This document shows positions 13,041 to 24,381 of a stretch of 64,000 nt of DNA, in pieces. Positions within the stretch are counted from its first letter, which is position 1; every line of letters begins with the position of its first letter. The position numbers and the translations under genes were made by a program. The DNA is from Epiperipatus broadwayi (taxonomy: Eukaryota > Onychophora > Udeonychophora > Euonychophora > Peripatidae), in assembly GCA_028023455.1 (NCBI GenBank), contig JAQFVV010013316.1:95001-159000 (forward strand), read 5' to 3'. The notes beneath the pieces were generated by a model, which saw only the letters and a list, made by a program, of their open reading frames with translations, had not been told where the DNA came from and searched no databases.

Positions 13041-13790
13041 AGATAGCTGGAATAAAAAACATTTTCATGTCCGAAAACTTCAGAGTTTCTACTTAAATAT
13101 TATGTATGAAATAAGTGCTGGATTTTGAGTTGATATTTTGGATCTAGTGTCTGAATATTCTAGTTCCTCACTGAGGTGAGACATAAGCTTGAAAGAAATT
13201 GGTCTAGGGATAAGAGTATTTCAGATAAAGATTTTAAATATTTTCTCTTACCATCCTTATCAATTAAGAGCTGGTTTGAGCTATTGGCTCTCTGTATTAT
13301 ATTTTTGTAAATACAAGCTTATAAAAGCACTGTCATGTTATATATGACTTGCTTTATTGATAATTATAATTTTACCTTTATGGCTTTGGCTATGCTAAGA
13401 CTATTAATATATGGTACATCTGAATTTGGTTCAGTCCCATATAGCTATTTAAGTTAGATAGCTGGAGTTAAAGACATTTTCATGTTCAAAAACTTCAGAG
13501 TTTCTCTTTAAATATTACATATGAAATAAGTGTTGGGTTTTGACTTGATATTTTGGATCTAGTATCTGAATATTCCAGCTCCTCACTGAGGTGAGCCATA
13601 AGTTTGAAACCAATTGGTCTGGAGATAAGAGTATTTCGATAGAGATTTTAAATATTTTCTCTTACCGCACTTATCAATCAAGAACATGCTTGAGCTATTG
13701 GTACACTCTCTGTATTATGCTTTTGTAAATACAAGCTTATAAAAGCAATGTCATGTTATATATGACTTGCTTATTGATAGTGTGTGTGTA
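13041..13790 (+). repeat. tandem pair of a ~335-bp repeat, period about 414 bp
   Basis: Unit 1 (about 13041-13375) and unit 2 (about 13455-13790) are closely similar throughout. Landmarks are AGATAGCTGG, CTCCTCACTGAGGTGAG-like, ATTTTCTCTTACC and GTAAATACAAGCTTATAAAA. Unrelated sequence of about 80 bp separates them. A further relative lies at 1530-1790. Confidence 0.75.
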
Positions 13791-14165
13791 CATATATATA
13801 TATGTTAAGGAATACATCGTTACATTTATGGTAAATATAATTCTAGACTCGATGACTTTGTAGCATTCTGTTAATCAAGATTCTGCACTATATTTATACA
13901 AAATTTTTTTGAAGAGTATGCAATTGATTAGAATCCATATCTCGGTATATGTAAATTAATGTTTTCATCATTTCCAGTGATATTATTGGAATAAAATAGC
14001 TTGAATTATACATTCATCCAAGACCATCCTGCCATTATCCAAGTTTAACTACTGATCATTACATTATTGTTAATCAGAGGTCGATTAAGTGGTAAACAGA
14101 CTAAGCGGCCATGTAGAGCCCTGAAATACTAAGGGGCCCCAAGGTCTTAAAATGTCTTTTTATGA

Positions 14166-14476
14166 GGATCCATAGGTGGACTTGCCTCACTGCGTGGATG
14201 TGCGATAATGACTAGATAAATACCTTTGCTGATGGCAGAAAGTTTAATGGACAGCACGTTCTGTCATTCAGGTTAGCAGAAGTAATTGCTCTCTGCCTTG
14301 CCTACAAAAGACTGACCATTTAAAGGCAGATCCCCTATCTTACTGGAAACACATGGATTCAGTGCATGAACCCCAGTGAAGGTTTTAATCCCTTTGGATA
14401 GCAACTGGGTGCTAGCCAATCAGGCAAGGAATCTGGAATAGTCCACTTCTGAAGGCAGGGTCAGATATGTATGACA
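14166..14476 (-). mobile_element. 3' LTR (truncated) of a Gypsy-like element
   Basis: Closely similar to the start of the LTR at 16676-17257 and in the same orientation. On the minus strand it starts TGTCATACATATCTGACC, directly after a purine-rich polypurine tract. Similarity stops near 14166, so the LTR's distal half is missing, including the polyadenylation region seen in the other copy. Confidence 0.85.
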
Positions 14477-14490
14477 TTCCTCCCCCTGGC
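14477..14490 (-). other. polypurine tract of the LTR element
   Basis: The minus strand reads AGGGGGAGGAA immediately before the 3' LTR. This is the usual plus-strand priming site of LTR retrotransposons, and its place fixes the LTR start. Confidence 0.75.
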
Positions 14491-14596
14491 TAAAATTAGC
14501 CCTGGAGGACATAATCATTGAAATGCACTGGTTGACATATTGTCCGCTTTCTTCGTTTCTCCAGTTGATTACTGTTCCTGTCTTCATCTTCTTTGC

Positions 14597-15230
14597 TTAA
14601 TGAACTTGTTTCTGGTTGTCTGCTGTTGTCTTGATAGCTTCTGATGTGTGGTTGAGTCTTAGGTGGTTGTGATGGTGATGATGATGATGACCATCTTCAG
14701 TTTGCATAACAGTATAGAGGCCCTTTATTTGCATCATGACTGCTGGTATCCATCTTGTGGACTTATAGTACATATGACACAGTACGTTTGTTCCTATTTG
14801 GAATTTTATTTTGTTTTTATCTTCTAGTTGAAGTTTGGCATCAGGTTTCAGCTTTTTGTTAAAGACTTCTGAGTCATTAGGCTTCATCTTGGATAATGTT
14901 GTGAGCTGGTTCACTTTGGTCACTTTGAACCCTAAGTGCCTGAACCAGTCATGGCCTATTAAATCACAATAGTTACCTAATACCACTACCAGTGGTAGGT
15001 ATATAGTTTTGTTAGGCATAGTAATTTTTCCTGTTGTTTGACACAACAGTTTGATTTTATGCCATTGACAGTCTGATATTGATCTACTGCAAGGGTGCAG
15101 TTTATATTTATTCTTTTTATTAATAATCACCCCTTTCCTGAAACTATAGACACTGCTGACCCTGTGTCAAGTTCCATATTAACTGGTGTATCATTTATTA
15201 TGACAGTGTGTATAAACCCAGACTTGTCAG
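14597..15230 (-). pseudogene. Gypsy-like pol remnant: aspartic protease joined to integrase C-terminus
   Basis: The minus strand encodes the retropepsin active site ELDTGSAVS (DTGS codons at 15157-15168), a stop close behind it, and then a 177-residue open frame (14597-15130). That frame starts with the protease C-terminal half (GHDWFRHLGF, the family's usual G-x-DWL region). It ends with a domain resembling the integrase C-terminal GPF/Y module (IGTNVLCHMYYKSTRWIPAV, then a His-rich run). Reverse transcriptase, RNase H and the integrase core are missing between these parts. So this is an internally deleted, non-autonomous copy. The protease call is firm; the integrase-tail call is inference from residue pattern. 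Confidence 0.75.
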
Positions 15231-16046
15231 CTCTGATATGGTTTATACAGCTAACTTGCTTATGTTTCTTATAAGTGCCTTTACTGTCTATAGGAATAGA
15301 CTTGGCTGTTTGTCTTTTTAATTTTAGACATGCTGCCTTTAAATGTCCGACTCACTTGCAAAACATGTATGTTGCTTGTGTTATGGACAATCTGTATACA
15401 TATGCATGTGCTCATTGCGTCTATAACAATGCCTCAGACTATTTGATGCTGAATTATCTGAGCTGACCGAGTGCTTGGGTGACCCAGTGTTATGTTCCAT
15501 TTTTTGCACTTCATACTTTATAAGTCTTTTTAATGGGTTAGCTTGACTAGCTATTGTTTCTGCTAGTCTTGCCTGAGCTACTGCTGTCTCAAAATCTAGG
15601 TCTGGAATCCTTAACAATTTCAGCCTCAAATTGTGATCATTTATGCCACAAATAAAATGATCATGAAGGTCTTAGTTCATGAAGTCTTTGAAATCGCACT
15701 TCAAGGCTAATATATGGATTCGTGTTGCAAATTCTCTAGCTGTTTCACCCTGTTCTTTTATGCTGATATTAAAATGGTATCTCTGTATAATTGTCAAGGA
15801 TTTAGGAGAAAAATACTCTGTGAGATGTCAACACTCTATCAAAGTTCAGCTCAGCTGGGGTTACAGCCATAGATTGAGACTTACACATTGTACATTTGCA
15901 GATCTATTATGGTCATTAATGTAGCTAACTTTACCTCAGGCTATCTGATTAGCCTGTAGATAAAAAATTAAATGCTCTTTATAATTTGGCCAGCTCTCAG
16001 GTTGAGCTGGATCAAAAAATTCCATAGAGCTGATTGCTTTAGCCAT
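15231..16046 (-). pseudogene. Gypsy-like gag remnant with two damaged zinc knuckles
   Basis: The minus-strand ATG at 16044-16046 opens a Gypsy-style gag (MAKAISSMEFFDP, PESWPNYKEHL). Several stops and frameshifts then break the frame. A clean stretch resumes at 15381-15629 (LRIPDLDFETAVAQAR). Two CCHC zinc knuckles follow: CYRRNEHMHMYTDC has the second Cys replaced by Arg, and the next has the first Cys replaced and an in-frame stop. Order gag, knuckles, protease is the normal one for the family. It cannot encode a working capsid protein. Confidence 0.8.
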
Positions 16047-16369
16047 CTTTATTTATTTATGCGAATAACCACTTGCAATTATTTTGGTTTTATAGTTACA
16101 TTATTGTAAGTAACTCAACAAAGCTTTTATACCAATAGAGTGAGCTTTTATGCTGTCTTGTGAGTGAAGCCCTCATGATTGGTTAAAGCTTCAAATTGAC
16201 ATGCCTTTATGTTTGTGGTCAATTTTATTCAACAGTTTTATGTAGTTTTTTTTTTTTTAAAAAAAAAAATCACCATAATGAAATCACGGGAATGTAAATT
16301 TTTTTCAAAAAGAGAAATAATAAAACCAATATGGAAAATATGCAATCATGTATTTATTTCATACGTTTA

Positions 16370-16671
16370 GATCTGTTTAAACTGGTGTATTTTATACTAT
16401 AATTTTTTCCCAGCTGTGAGGAAAAAATTTCTCTGTTACTGCACCAGATCTGTTTAAACGGGCATAGTTTATTCTATAATTTTTCCAGCCATGAAGGAAA
16501 AATTTCTCTGCGACTATGCCAAATCTGTTTAAACTGGCATAGTTTATTCTATAATTTTTTTAGCCATGAGGGAAAAATTTCTCTGCGACTGTACCAAATC
16601 TGTTTAAACTGGCGCAGTTTATTCTATAATTTTTCCAGCCGTGAAGGAAAAATTTCTCTGTGACTGAGCCA
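16370..16671 (-). repeat. four tandem 75-77-bp leader repeats carrying PBS-like starts
   Basis: Units start at 16370, 16447, 16522 and 16597 (77, 75, 75 and 75 bp). On the minus strand each unit begins with a TTTGG...CAGTCRCAGAG-type stretch, which is also the sequence following the 5' LTR. So the primer-binding-site region appears to have been multiplied with the rest of the leader. Confidence 0.8.
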
Positions 16672-16675
16672 AATC

Positions 16676-17257
16676 TCTTGTGTTTGGTTAGGCTTGCAGG
16701 TTCATTTTCAAACCAACAGATACAAAAAGAATAACTATTCAGCAATTAATATGTACAATTTATTAGTCCAGAAAATATACACACATTAGTTGAACAAATG
16801 AATAAATATAATTGGTATGCTTGAATGCTGAGATCCGAGTACGGAACTCGCTTCTAGATAAATGATTAGCCTGCCTCATGAGCTCTGGTAAGACTCTTCC
16901 AGCTATGTATTTAGCGTGCCTTGAGTCGGCTCTAATTCAGATGTAACAGTTTCCAGTCCATAGCTGGACTTGCCTCAGTGCATGGACATCACGATAATGA
17001 TTAGATAAATACCTTTGCTGATGGTAGAAGGTTTAATGGAGAGCACATTCTGTCATTCAGGTTAACAGAAGTAATTGCTTTCTGCCATGCCTATAAAAGG
17101 CTATTTAAAGGCAGATCCCCTACCTTACTGGAAACACGCGGATTCAGTATGCGAACCCCAGTGAAGGTTTTAATCCCTTTGGATGGCAACTGGGTGCTAG
17201 CCAATCAGGCAAGGAATCTGGAATAGTCCACTTCTGAAGGTAGGGTCAGATATGACA
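16676..17257 (-). mobile_element. 5' LTR of the Gypsy-like element
   Basis: On the minus strand the LTR starts TGTCATATCTGACC at 17257, contains AATAAA polyadenylation signals, and ends near 16676 (ACCAAACACAAGA), just before TTTGGCTCAGTCAC, the likely primer-binding site. Its ends resemble the solo LTR at 22363-22986 (TGTTATAGTCC... and ...ACCAAACACAACA). The 3' boundary is set by that comparison and could shift by a few bases. Confidence 0.8.
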
Positions 17258-17354
17258 GTTAATGTAAAAGTTTTTCCCACCTTATGTTGGAAATTATTCG
17301 GATTCAGTAGAACTATTGTTTAAAAATTTAAAAAATAATAACTAAGATTATTCT

Positions 17355-17710
17355 AAGTACTTATTGAAGGATGTTATAGTGTATTGGTTAGCCCACCTCT
17401 CTATCAATACCACTATCTGTGTTTTAATATATATATGTGCTCTGTGCACAAATAATGAAGCTATTAAACATAAATAAAATTATTAAAAGTTACTGCCAAG
17501 CGCTTTCGGGACAGTTTATAGTCCCATATTCATGGCGACTTGTATTTGGTTAAGATCTGGGCTGGTTTAACGTTGAATTTTTTTCAGATCACAAACAAAC
17601 TTGATTTTTCTTGCACTAGATGACCCTTAGATACTAGTCAACCAATAATGGTCGGTAAATGAATACACAGCTATTTTTAATTAGTAAATATTACAGATTA
17701 ATCAAAATTG
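17355..17710 (+). repeat. possible SINE-like family C repeat
   Basis: Shares weak but repeated phrases with 51550-51780 (CTAGTCAACCAATAATGGTC / CGGTAAATGAATACACAGCT here, similar order there) and has a tRNA-like GTATTGGTTAGCCCACC start. Boundaries are uncertain. Confidence 0.4.
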
Positions 17711-18091
17711 GTCAGACGAGTCTTGATATACTAATGCACAAATACAATTATAATATATAGTGATCATTTCTATGGAAAATGGCTATTTTCTTATCTTCAT
17801 TTTTTTTTACATTATTTATAAAAATAAAAAAAAATTGCAGATAATTTAAATTATTATTATTCAGAATTAAGAAGAAAAAAACACCACAGGAAATGTTTAC
17901 CTCTTTTTTTAAAAATCAGATTAAATATATAAATGAAACAAAATTTTCATTAAATGATTAATAAAAAAATCTAGATTGAATTATTCTTCATATTTTTATA
18001 TTTGTAACACACACACACACATGTAAGTAAAAGATTTAAAATATTAAATGTAGGGGAACATACAAATTTATACGTTATCTATTATTTATAC

Positions 18092-18259
18092 CTTTTCGGC
18101 TGGTAGCAACCGCTCGCCATCTAATTCTAGTAAGTTTAGGATATTACTAAGGATTATCTCTTTATAGGTGGGTTTTTCTGTGATTGGATTATTAATTAAA
18201 TTAAGAACTTGTAGTATTCCTAAATGTTTTATAAATCCAATTTCTTCTAAATCTGCAAT
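18092..18259 (-). CDS. LRGUK: LRGUK exon: last leucine-rich repeat and cap
   Basis: Minus-strand exon of 168 nt (56 codons, phase 0 at both ends). The acceptor is TTTATTCAG before 18259 and the donor is AAG|GTATAA after 18092. It encodes a final leucine-rich repeat and the capping segment: IADLEEIGFIKHLGILQVLN, then NNPITEKPTYKEII, then LLELDGERLLPAEK. The NPI.EKP.Y...I.....L..LD pattern is the LRR cap that, in animal LRGUK, lies just before the linker to the guanylate-kinase domain. It joins in frame to the exon at 31850-31936. LRGUK is known in mammals as a sperm manchette and flagellum protein; that role is carried over by homology only. No guanylate-kinase exon was found below this point, so it probably lies outside the window. 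Confidence 0.85.
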
Positions 18260-18880
18260 CTGAATAAAGATAAAGAATATTTTTATTAATTTTTATTTTT
18301 GAAAATACTTATTTACATATTAATAATTCGCTTTCTTTTATTTAATGCTTAAATCATTGGAATATTTTAATTGAAAAGAGATTCTATTATATAATAATTA
18401 TTAAATAGTTACGATAACTATATATATATATATAACTAAACACGAAATAACAAACTTTAGAAGAATTAAATAGTAAATAAACTTTTCAAAAAACAAACGG
18501 TACGACCTGTCTATTTAGCATTCGTTCTTATATATTATGCTTAGTTTATTTATATAGATATAATAAAATAGTAATGTTTCATCTTTTCCAAACATTATTT
18601 AAATTTGGGATTCAACTTCATTCATTCATTCACAGTTTGACCGTCATTAACAGAATATATAAAGTATTAAACACTACAAAAACAATTATTAACAAACATT
18701 CTCAAAAAGTAATGTCATTATAATTACAGGAGAAAAAAAACAGAGACTGCATACAAAAAAAAAAGTTAAAAGAGAAACTCAAATATATTTACATATCTTA
18801 TGTACTGAACTTTGACTCAGATTATTTAAGATTTTATCCTTTAATTTCTATAAAAAAATTATTCTTTCTGAAATATTTGT
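18260..18880. other. intron sequence, nothing recognised
   Basis: AT-rich LRGUK intron with a TA run near 18420 and A runs. No feature is supported. Confidence 0.5.
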
Positions 18881-18884
18881 GGAT

Positions 18885-19010
18885 GCACAAACCTTCATGC
18901 ATCCATTGATTACTCTGGCTGGCACTGAGTGGCGCTAATGTATGGAGAGTTTTGCCTCTGTGAAAAACAGATTGTGTAAGCATAAAGAATGGTGATCATA
19001 TGACATCTCA
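18885..19010 (+). repeat. family F fragment
   Basis: Carries the family end: CATCCATTGATTACTCTGG, GGCACTGAGTGG, GGAGAGTTTTGCCT, AGCATAAAGAATGGTGATCA. The 5' body is missing. Confidence 0.75.
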
Positions 19011-21420
19011 CAAATTGTTATTCTCCACTGTATTTATATTATTATCCATATACTTCCAATAAAAACAGCTGTCAGATGTCTTTAGAGATTCTATCAAAAA
19101 ATCTTAATAAAAGTTAATGAAATCTATCATGTAAAAATCAAGCTCATGAAATACATTTTAGACAATCTGCTATTTGTCATTCACTTCAATATCCAATCTG
19201 ATAGAGCTATATTCTTAAAATAGCAGAGTTAACACTCTCATCTCTAATAAACTGAATGCACTATATACATTCTTCAATAAAAACTTTTCTGTTTCTTTAT
19301 GTTATAGTTCTACTTTTAGGAATATGGCCATGTACCACTTCACTATAAAAAATATGACAGAATTATATATGACTAAGCTATTAGATGTGTATAAATAGCT
19401 AAGATAAAATAGCATATTTTTTGACTAGTAAAATGGAGCAGCAACACATTGGAGATTAAAGAAGATCAGTATTGAAGATTACATTTACTAATCTATTTAA
19501 ATCAATCCATATCTTCAAATTAATAAAATACAAAAATTGAAAATTTTCTTATTGAAGCAGCTGAATTTTTAAAACAGTAAGTACTAACCCAGATTTTTTA
19601 TAGATTATATTCAAAACTGTTATATACTGACTGTTGTGTATATACACCTTTATTGATTAAATTGTACGTTGTATGTGGGTGTGTACAGGCTGGTTAGTAT
19701 AGACAATGTTATAGCATTCAAGAAATGATAATAAGCAGGAAAAAAATTAATTTACTACAAGAAGAAACAGACTAATTTGCATATCAATAAAGACTAATCT
19801 TATGCAAATTAGCAAAGTTGATCAAAATGCCTACTGAACATTTAATATTCTCAGAGTAAGAAGTGGTTAATGTAAATCTGAAGCAGAAACAGTAAAATGA
19901 AGTACAGGAAAAAAGCAAGAGCTGAAAGCAGATTTGAAAACTCTTAAGGTGGAGAGTAAAACAGTATTAGCATCAGAGAAGAGCTCGACTTATAATCTAA
20001 TTAGACTATCTTAGAAGATGTCTGTTAGCAGTAAAGTGCTTATAGAACTACAGTGGTAAAGAGACATATATTAATTATCTACAGAGATATGAACTGTTAT
20101 GTGATATAAACTGATCTCATGTTAAACTAGCAATTATCCAGTTAAATTTACTAATCCTATCTACTAATAGTATTGTTATTCAGAGTAGTTAATTTACTAA
20201 TCCTATCTACTAATAGTATTGTTATTTTCAGAGTAAATAAACTCTTGAATTTATAGTTAAACTTTTTGTGTTTGTTTAAATAAATTAAATAATCATCCAG
20301 CTGCCAGAATATTGTTGCCCGGAATATATTAAAAACATAAAAAACATTTTATAACAAACAAACATTAACTGGTATACATCGTTGTTAAATAGTTGTATAA
20401 TATAAACAAATTTTATGAGATAATGATATTTACAAACATTGCCCAAACATTCCACATAACTCAAGTCAAATTCCATCATATCATTGATAAAAATTATACA
20501 AATCATAGCTTCTCATATTTGTCTGGCAGCAAAACCCAAATCTGTAAAACTTTTTGATTCTGTAAACCAATACTTACTGTCCAATAATCTTCCATCTATT
20601 ACTGGAAGCAAACTATTTAATACAATATTTGTACGAAATTTTTCACAATATTAAAATAACAATGATTTTCCATGATAATTATTAGTTCTTTTCTAACCCT
20701 TTTATTTGTATAAATTGGAATAACAGAAACATCCGATATGATAGCATATCTTCATGAGTTCATAAAATCCTAAACAATTCTAATAATTTTTGAATAAATG
20801 AATGTCTATTTTATTTTTAAAAAATTCCAGATATATCATTAGCTTCTACACTTTTTTTTTATTTTTTAAATTTGTAAAAAGCTGTTTTAATACCATCAAA
20901 TTAAGTAACTCTGTCCAATCTAAATCAATGCGTAGATGGGTGTATCATCAATTGAAGTCGTCTAAATTCCTGTATTATTATTCAAAAGGTTAATAGAATA
21001 CTTTCTTTTTCTAATCAAAATATCATCATAATTAAATAAAAACAATTATTGCTTTAAGAGGATTATAAAAATATTTTTCTGATCTTTGTTACTTTGAACA
21101 TGTTAGAAAAGTTTTAATAATTTTTATATCTTTTTTGTCCATTATTTTTCATTAAATTATGCCACTAATAATATGATCATTGTAGAGAACCAATCAGAAT
21201 CATTTTAATAAATTTAAAAATAGATCTAGTCATATCTATAATGTACTATTTAAAGATAATTCCAAGTTTTATTGGTATCCTCAGCCTGATTATCAAACTT
21301 GGTCAATCCAGTGTTTAACAGTTACTGAAGTTCACCAATGAATAGTGGTTGTTTTTATAAATACAAACATCAATTTATCTATCAATGCATGCTTGGAATA
21401 GTTTATTTCAGCTATACTTT
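19011..21420. other. intron sequence; one 43-bp tandem duplication
   Basis: No gene is seen. The phrase CTAATCCTATCTACTAATAG occurs twice in tandem between about 20149 and 20235. The rest is AT-rich and unassigned. Confidence 0.5.
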
Positions 21421-21424
21421 TAAT

Positions 21425-21720
21425 TTTTGCACAACATCAAAAAGTATCTGGACATGAGTTTGAATCTGCCTCTGCAAAATTAGTTTGTACTGAAAGGCAT
21501 GATATTAAACGTAAGGTAAAGGAGGCTTACTTCATAGCAGAAGACTCCTTCACCATTAATTGTAAAAAAAGCATGTTTTGCTATATCAGTAAGATGGGCT
21601 AATTGATTCATTTGCATAACGTTTGCATATTATACACATAGAATCATTCCAATGAATGAGTCCCAATAGGCTATGATTTGGAGAAATTCGTTTTCTCAAA
21701 AGCGCTAAACCATTTTAATT
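21425..21720 (+). mobile_element. Penelope-like element 3' fragment
   Basis: The plus-strand frame reads GHEFESASAKLVCTERHDIK then RKVKEAYFIAED, the C-terminal end of a GIY-YIG endonuclease module of a Penelope-like element. The 3' tail includes ATTTGCATAACGTTTGCATA. The same end, better preserved, is at 39380-39650 on the minus strand. The frame is broken and the 5' part is missing. Confidence 0.65.
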
Positions 21721-22357
21721 GCTATTAATTTATACAGTTTTAAGTAATAAGTGTGTTAGCACTATTTAAGATTATTATAATTTGGACAAGCATAAAGCAT
21801 AAATCTATAATTTGTTACTTAATTTTAATTTTTATGTTTAATAATGAATGATTTGTTAAAAAACCGGAATCTATTAATGATTTTGAATTCTTTAGCATTC
21901 TGATTCATAACTAGAACATAATCCTTAAAAAAGCATTTCTACTAACCCTTTTTTTTTTTAGTAATTTTGTTGCGATAGGCAATTTGTATAATATAAACTT
22001 TCAAAAACTACATTCACAGAAGTAAAAGGAATTGTTATCAGTATCCACAACAATTTCAGATCATAGTTTATTATTCCTATCAACATTTGCATTAGTCTTA
22101 TAAAAAGGAAAAAAAAAACAGTCTTATAGTGATCCAATAAAAAATAAAAGCTTTTTTCTGAATTTCCTGGATCTAATCATTGGAGCTAAAAAAAGTAAAA
22201 TTAAAGATCGTTCAAAAGACACAATTTAGATTTTTTTTTGGTTAGTATGATTTATTCTTGGAAATATACAATGGAAGTTATTTTTGTTTCGTATTTATCT
22301 TTTAATTTAGTTAAAGTTAAAATTGGAAAGAATGTATGTACATACAGATTGTTTATC
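21721..22357. other. intron sequence, nothing recognised
   Basis: AT-rich spacer. No supported feature. Confidence 0.5.
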
Positions 22358-22362
22358 CAGAT

Positions 22363-22986
22363 TGTTATAGTCCTCCCTTCTCTCAGAAGTGGACTATTCC
22401 AGATTCCTTATCTGATTGGATTAAGCATTGTTTGCCACAGGCCAATATGATGATGTATAGCTAAAACATAGCCAATGATTAGAACAGGCCAATAAGCAAT
22501 GATGCTTGCTGAATCCGAGTGTTTTCAGTAAGGTCAGGGATCTGGCTTTAAATAGTCAGCCTTTTGTGAGACTCAGGGAAGAACATCTGTCTAACTTGAA
22601 AAGACTGTATGCATTCTCCCAGGGAAGCCCTGCTAACTTGATCAGCAGTCAGCATTCTCACTAATGGCAATCCGCTATTTGTCTATGCAGCTAGCAAGTC
22701 CACAGAGGGACTGGATGCTGCTAAGACTACTGTTGACTCAGGCAAGCTGTCTTGTACAGCCGGAAGAGTCATTCTCCCTACCCACAAGGTAAACTATCAG
22801 ATGTAGCTGGAAGCGGTAGAACCACAAGACTCAGATTCAAGTGTTACAGTATAACTATTGTTTATTGTATATATACTGTATAATTTATTGTATATAGTTG
22901 TGAATAATAAATATTATATTAATTGTAATACTGGTATTAGTATTAATTTCTGTAGGTTGGGTCTATAATCCAGACCAAACACAACA
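22363..22986 (+). mobile_element. solo LTR, 624 bp, with 5-bp target duplication
   Basis: Starts TGTTATAGTCCTCCC and ends CCAAACACAACA, so it has the TG...CA ends of an LTR. It is flanked by CAGAT at 22358-22362 and 22987-22991, a 5-bp target duplication as Ty3/Gypsy integrase makes. It contains AATAAA signals near its 3' end. It is related to the LTRs at 14166-14476 and 16676-17257 (shared AGTGGACTATTCCAGATTCC) but in the opposite orientation. No internal region is present, as expected after LTR-LTR recombination. Confidence 0.92.
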
Positions 22987-23174
22987 CAGATAAATAAAAG
23001 AAAGACATTACGCTAATTAAAGATGGCAGAAATATTTTATAAAAAGAGATTTTGTAACTAAAAGTAATAATAAACATACAAGATTATCAACTCATATTCC
23101 AATAATAAAACAAAAGATAATTTAAGCACAGAAATCTGAAAAACTGTTCATGAATATAAAAACCAAATAATTTC

Positions 23175-23290
23175 AAGCAGCTAGAACGTCTTGTCTGCTT
23201 TTCTTTTGGCTGGTCCTTGATCCCTAAGGATTCAGAACCACTCAATGCTGAATTAATTTGTCATGTAGAGGGGAAATTGGAGTGTTTGCG
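23175..23290 (-). repeat. dispersed repeat shared with 12250-12450
   Basis: The reverse complement matches 12370-12450 (GGATCAAGGACCAGCCAAAA at the core). It is bounded by unrelated sequence on both sides. Confidence 0.6.
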
Positions 23291-23487
23291 GACACCTTTT
23301 GTCATGAAGAAGTCAATCAAAAAAAGCCTTCGAGCCCAGCTGTAAAGCAGACCAGGAACATAAAAGATGGTCAGCAGTGGTTAAAATCAACAGCCATGAG
23401 CTCTTCAAACCAAGAAATACATGTATATTTCAAGTTATATAAATTTGCTAAACTTACCATTAAGTTAATACTACTCATATCCTAAAT

Positions 23488-24004
23488 CAGTGGTCTTCAA
23501 CCCTTGGTCCGCGGACCAGTGCTGGGCCACAGAAGTTTTTTAATAGTCCGCTGGTAGACTGACAGGAAAGATTGTAATAACAAAATAATAAGAGTTTAAA
23601 CTTTTAATTAATATAAACAATTTTTATTTATTTTTTCATCTCATTTTTACCCAATTAAAAAAAAAAAAACAGAACAAAAACAAAATCTAATCAATCATAC
23701 ATAAATTAGTTTTTCTAATTATCACAGATGTTTATGGGGGGGGGGGGTAGAATTAAATTTTTTATTACTTTTCTAAAAAAATTCAAAATTAAAAAAAAAA
23801 GTTTTTTATTATATAAACTCCATATATATCTAACTGCATTTTGTATATTTAACATTGTTGTTTTGACCAGTTATAACAATTACGCTCATCTAAGGCTATG
23901 CAGTTTACATCTTTAAGAAAATTTATCTATAGACTTCTGCCGGTCAATGAAATCTTATCCTTATTTTTACCGGTTCACAGGTGTGAAAAGGTTGAAGACC
24001 ACTG
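23488..24004 (+). mobile_element. hAT-type non-autonomous transposon (MITE), complete
   Basis: A 517-bp element with terminal inverted repeats CAGTGGTCTTCAACC and GGTTGAAGACCACTG. An exact 8-bp duplication TCCTAAAT lies at 23480-23487 and 24005-24012. CAGTGG-type ends and 8-bp duplications are diagnostic of hAT elements. There is no transposase frame, so it must have been moved in trans. It lies inside an LRGUK intron. Confidence 0.95.
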
Positions 24005-24345
24005 TCCTAAATTATATCAAATTAAATGTTTGCAGACTAAATTTAACTATAAACTTTAACTGTGAATTCCAAATATCCCTAAAGAGACATTTTATCCATG
24101 GATTGCTTTTTTCCTTCAAAAAATTTAAAAAAATAGAACTGTTTTTATTATTTAATATTATTATCTGGATGAGCATTTATATATGCTTTCCAATTTATTA
24201 GTAATTTACAATTTATCGTTTAAATATTTTAATTTGTCATAATAAAATATTTATCATTAATATCAACTTTTCATTGTACGTTATTAATTTTAGTTTATTA
24301 AATTTTACTATTATAAAAGATTACTTTGAGAAATGTATAAATTAC

Positions 24346-24381
24346 CTTTGCCAACATGCTTGTTTTATCTGGGGAAAATTC
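24346..24381 (-). CDS. candidate 36-nt LRGUK cassette exon
   Basis: On the minus strand a T-run acceptor (TTTTTTTTAG) precedes 24381 and a good donor (AAG|GTAATT) follows 24346. The 36 nt between have no stop and read EFSPDKTSMLAK in phase 0, the phase of the junction between the flanking exons 31850-31936 and 18092-18259. Inclusion would add 12 residues inside a leucine-rich repeat that is complete without them. So it is either an optional exon or a chance match in AT-rich DNA. Confidence 0.3.

Noticed and set aside
14600-14690. Histidine-rich run as a metal-binding host protein
   Set aside because: It lies in the tail of a retrotransposon pol frame between protease and polypurine tract.
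20285-20506. 73-residue minus-strand frame
   Set aside because: Composition and AT content fit chance; no motif or context supports a gene.
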